Assembly (NCBI GenBank): GCA_020438245.1
Contig: JAGQUY010000043.1
Coordinates: 1-5,902, forward strand
Reading direction: 5' to 3'
Length of the DNA stretch: 5,902 nucleotides
Source of the DNA: Bacteroidota bacterium
GTDB lineage: Bacteria; CLD3; SB21
Part shown: one piece after another, positions 4,450-5,902 of the stretch
How the letters are laid out: every line of letters begins with the position of its first letter
Position numbering within the stretch: position 1 is the stretch's first letter
Translations under genes and position numbers: made by a program
Notes under the pieces: model-generated
Seen by the model: the letters and a program-made list of their open reading frames with translations, nothing else
What the model was told of the DNA's origin: nothing
Databases searched by the model: none

Positions 4450-5902
4450 TTAAGCTCCTTTACATAGGGATAGCCGTGCTCGTCCTTGCATTGCAGGGAG
4501 AGACGGCGAAGGCAGGCTCAAAGGATGAGTGTTACATTTGTCATGAGACCATGGGAGACAAGCCTTCAAAGGCTTTCAAGGGAGATGTCCATTATCAAAA
4601 CGGTGTAACGTGTGCGAGTTGTCACGGCGGGGACGCGTCCAAGGACGATATGGACGAGGCGATGAACAAGAAAATCGGCTTTGGCGGAGTTCCATTTGGA
4701 GACAGGGTCTCGGAAATTTGTTCGAGTTGCCATTCCGATTCGGTAAAGATGGGCGGATACGGTTCCAAACTGCCCACGCATCAACTGGAGATGCTCCAGG
4801 CAAGCGCTCACGGGAAGTTGGCAATCAGCGGCAAGCAACGACTTGTCCAATGCACGACCTGTCACAATGCTCATGGCATTGCATCGGTAAAAAGTCCCGC
4901 TTCGCCCGTCCATCCTCTTCGGATTATTCAGACTTGCGGAACCTGCCATTCAAACGCCACATTCATGCGGCTGTACAATCCGTCTTTGCCGGTGGATCAA
5001 ATTGATAAGTACAAGACCAGTGTGCACGGGATGAAGAATGCGAAAGGCGACACAAAAACCGCCGTTTGCTCAAGCTGTCACGGAAGTCACGACATTCAAC
5101 CGGCTTCCAGTTTCAAGTCGCATGTAAATGCCGCCAATTTACCGGAAACGTGCGGGAAGTGCCATTCCGATGCCGAATACATGAAAGCCTACGGGATACC
5201 CACAGACCAAGTTGAAAAATTCAAGAGCAGTGTCCACGGAAAAGCCTTGCTGGTAAAACGGGATTTGTCTGCTCCCGCCTGCAACGACTGTCACGGAAAT
5301 CACGGTGCCGTTCCTCCGGGTGTCGAATCCATATCAAAGGTATGCGGCCAGTGTCATGCCCTCAATGCGGAGTTGTTTTCTTCCAGTCCTCACAAGAAAG
5401 CGTTTGACGAGAATAATTTCCCGGAGTGTGAAACGTGTCATGGCAAGCACGATATCGGACCCGCAACGGTATCGATGGTTGGTGTGGATAGCGTGGCGGT
5501 TTGTCATCAATGTCATACCATGGAGAAAAACGTCAAGGGATACAAGATTGCTCTGAGCATGCGTCAACTGCTGGACAGCCTTGGCGGAGAAGAAGTTCTT
5601 GCCAAACAGTTTATCGAGGAAGCCGAACAGAAGGGAATGGAGATTTCCGAGGCCAAGTTCAAACTTCGGGACGTGAATCAGGCACGACTGCAGTCCAGAA
5701 CCATGGTGCATGCCTTTAATCAGGACAAATTCAGAGAAGTGCTTGCTCCCGGTCTGCAAATTGTAGACGTCGTTAAAGGAGAGGCGATGCAGGCGGTTGA
5801 GGAATATTCGTTCAGACGCTGGGGTCTGGGGATCTCCACGCTGATCATCACTATCCTTGCGATCTCCTTGTATGTCTACATCCGACGTCTGGAGGTATCG
5901 CA
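4446..5902 (+). CDS. Eleven-haem periplasmic cytochrome c with C-terminal membrane anchor (3' end open)
   Basis: Probable c-type electron acceptor of the adjacent Rieske/cytochrome b pair, in place of cytochrome c1 or f. The frame starts at ATG 4446, overlapping the cytochrome b stop, and stays open for 485 codons to the window edge. Residues 1-23 form a Sec signal peptide with a likely AKA/G cleavage site. Eleven CxxCH motifs begin at residues 29, 56, 92, 136, 164, 208, 236, 279, 300, 328 and 353. Histidines in recurring VHG/AHG/PHK (122, 194, 264, 316) and HDI/HG (143, 215, 286, 335) contexts are candidate distal ligands. Residues 361-455 lack haems and look helical and charged. A hydrophobic helix at about 459-479 followed by two Arg anchors the protein with the haem domain outside. 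The protein may end shortly beyond the edge or continue. It belongs to the broad multihaem cytochrome c3/c554-like group; no closer family is recognised. No strong ribosome site is present, consistent with coupled translation. Confidence 0.88.
   Translation, partial: MIKLLYIGIAVLVLALQGETAKAGSKDECYICHETMGDKPSKAFKGDVHYQNGVTCASCHGGDASKDDMDEAMNKKIGFGGVPFGDRVSEICSSCHSDSVKMGGYGSKLPTHQLEMLQASAHGKLAISGKQRLVQCTTCHNAHGIASVKSPASPVHPLRIIQTCGTCHSNATFMRLYNPSLPVDQIDKYKTSVHGMKNAKGDTKTAVCSSCHGSHDIQPASSFKSHVNAANLPETCGKCHSDAEYMKAYGIPTDQVEKFKSSVHGKALLVKRDLSAPACNDCHGNHGAVPPGVESISKVCGQCHALNAELFSSSPHKKAFDENNFPECETCHGKHDIGPATVSMVGVDSVAVCHQCHTMEKNVKGYKIALSMRQLLDSLGGEEVLAKQFIEEAEQKGMEISEAKFKLRDVNQARLQSRTMVHAFNQDKFREVLAPGLQIVDVVKGEAMQAVEEYSFRRWGLGISTLIITILAISLYVYIRRLEVS
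4803..5525 (+). repeat. Degenerate tandem haem-pair repeats within the eleven-haem cytochrome
   Basis: Four diverged units can be traced at protein level: residues about 120-172, 192-250, 262-312 and 314-360. Each begins with Ser-x-His (three of the four continue with Gly), then a CxxCH followed by a His (HG, HDI), then usually a second CxxCH 20-25 residues on. The second unit is the most complete, with CHGSHDIQP followed by LPETCGKCH. The pattern suggests growth by duplication of a di-haem module; a related unit occurs at the start of the window in the cytochrome c/b fusion. Confidence 0.6.

Noticed and set aside
4610..5005. Plus-strand open frame inside the eleven-haem cytochrome
   Set aside because: The overlapping frame carries regularly spaced CxxCH motifs; this one has none and is a shadow.

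Overview
This window is one electron-transport locus. It reads entirely on the + strand and runs off both edges. It encodes five proteins: (1) the 3' part of a multihaem cytochrome c fused to a membrane cytochrome b module (1-1245); (2) a seven-haem NapC/NirT-family membrane cytochrome c (1276-2772); (3) a Rieske iron-sulfur protein (2933-3376); (4) a fused b6/subunit IV-type cytochrome b (3373-4449); and (5) an eleven-haem, membrane-anchored periplasmic cytochrome c whose frame is still open at the right edge (4446-5902). I count 21 c-type haem attachment motifs (3 + 7 + 11), plus b-haem sites in genes 1 and 4.

Layout: genes 1 and 2 are 30 bases apart. A 160-base gap (2773-2932) follows, the only sizeable non-coding stretch. 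It holds two small inverted repeats and a candidate promoter. Genes 3, 4 and 5 are then joined by 4-base ATGA stop/start overlaps, so they look co-translated and probably form one complex. No tRNA, rRNA, mobile element, CRISPR array or convincing terminator is visible.

How it may work (inference): genes 3-5 look like a cytochrome bc-type quinol oxidase in which the usual cytochrome c1 or f is replaced by a large multihaem cytochrome anchored by a C-terminal helix. Genes 1 and 2 resemble two inner-membrane quinol dehydrogenase types known from Geobacter metal and electrode respiration: CbcL (multihaem c plus HydC/FdnI-like b) and ImcH (seven-haem NapC/NirT). Together the locus could offer several quinol-oxidising routes into a shared periplasmic haem pool, as in extracellular or metal respiration or another anaerobic respiration.

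Organism: a bacterium with an anaerobic or facultative, cytochrome-rich, probably menaquinone-based respiratory chain and mid-range GC. Desulfuromonadia/Geobacter-like Deltaproteobacteria or a multihaem-rich lineage such as Ignavibacteria, Calditrichota or Zixibacteria would fit. The sequence alone does not decide the phylum.
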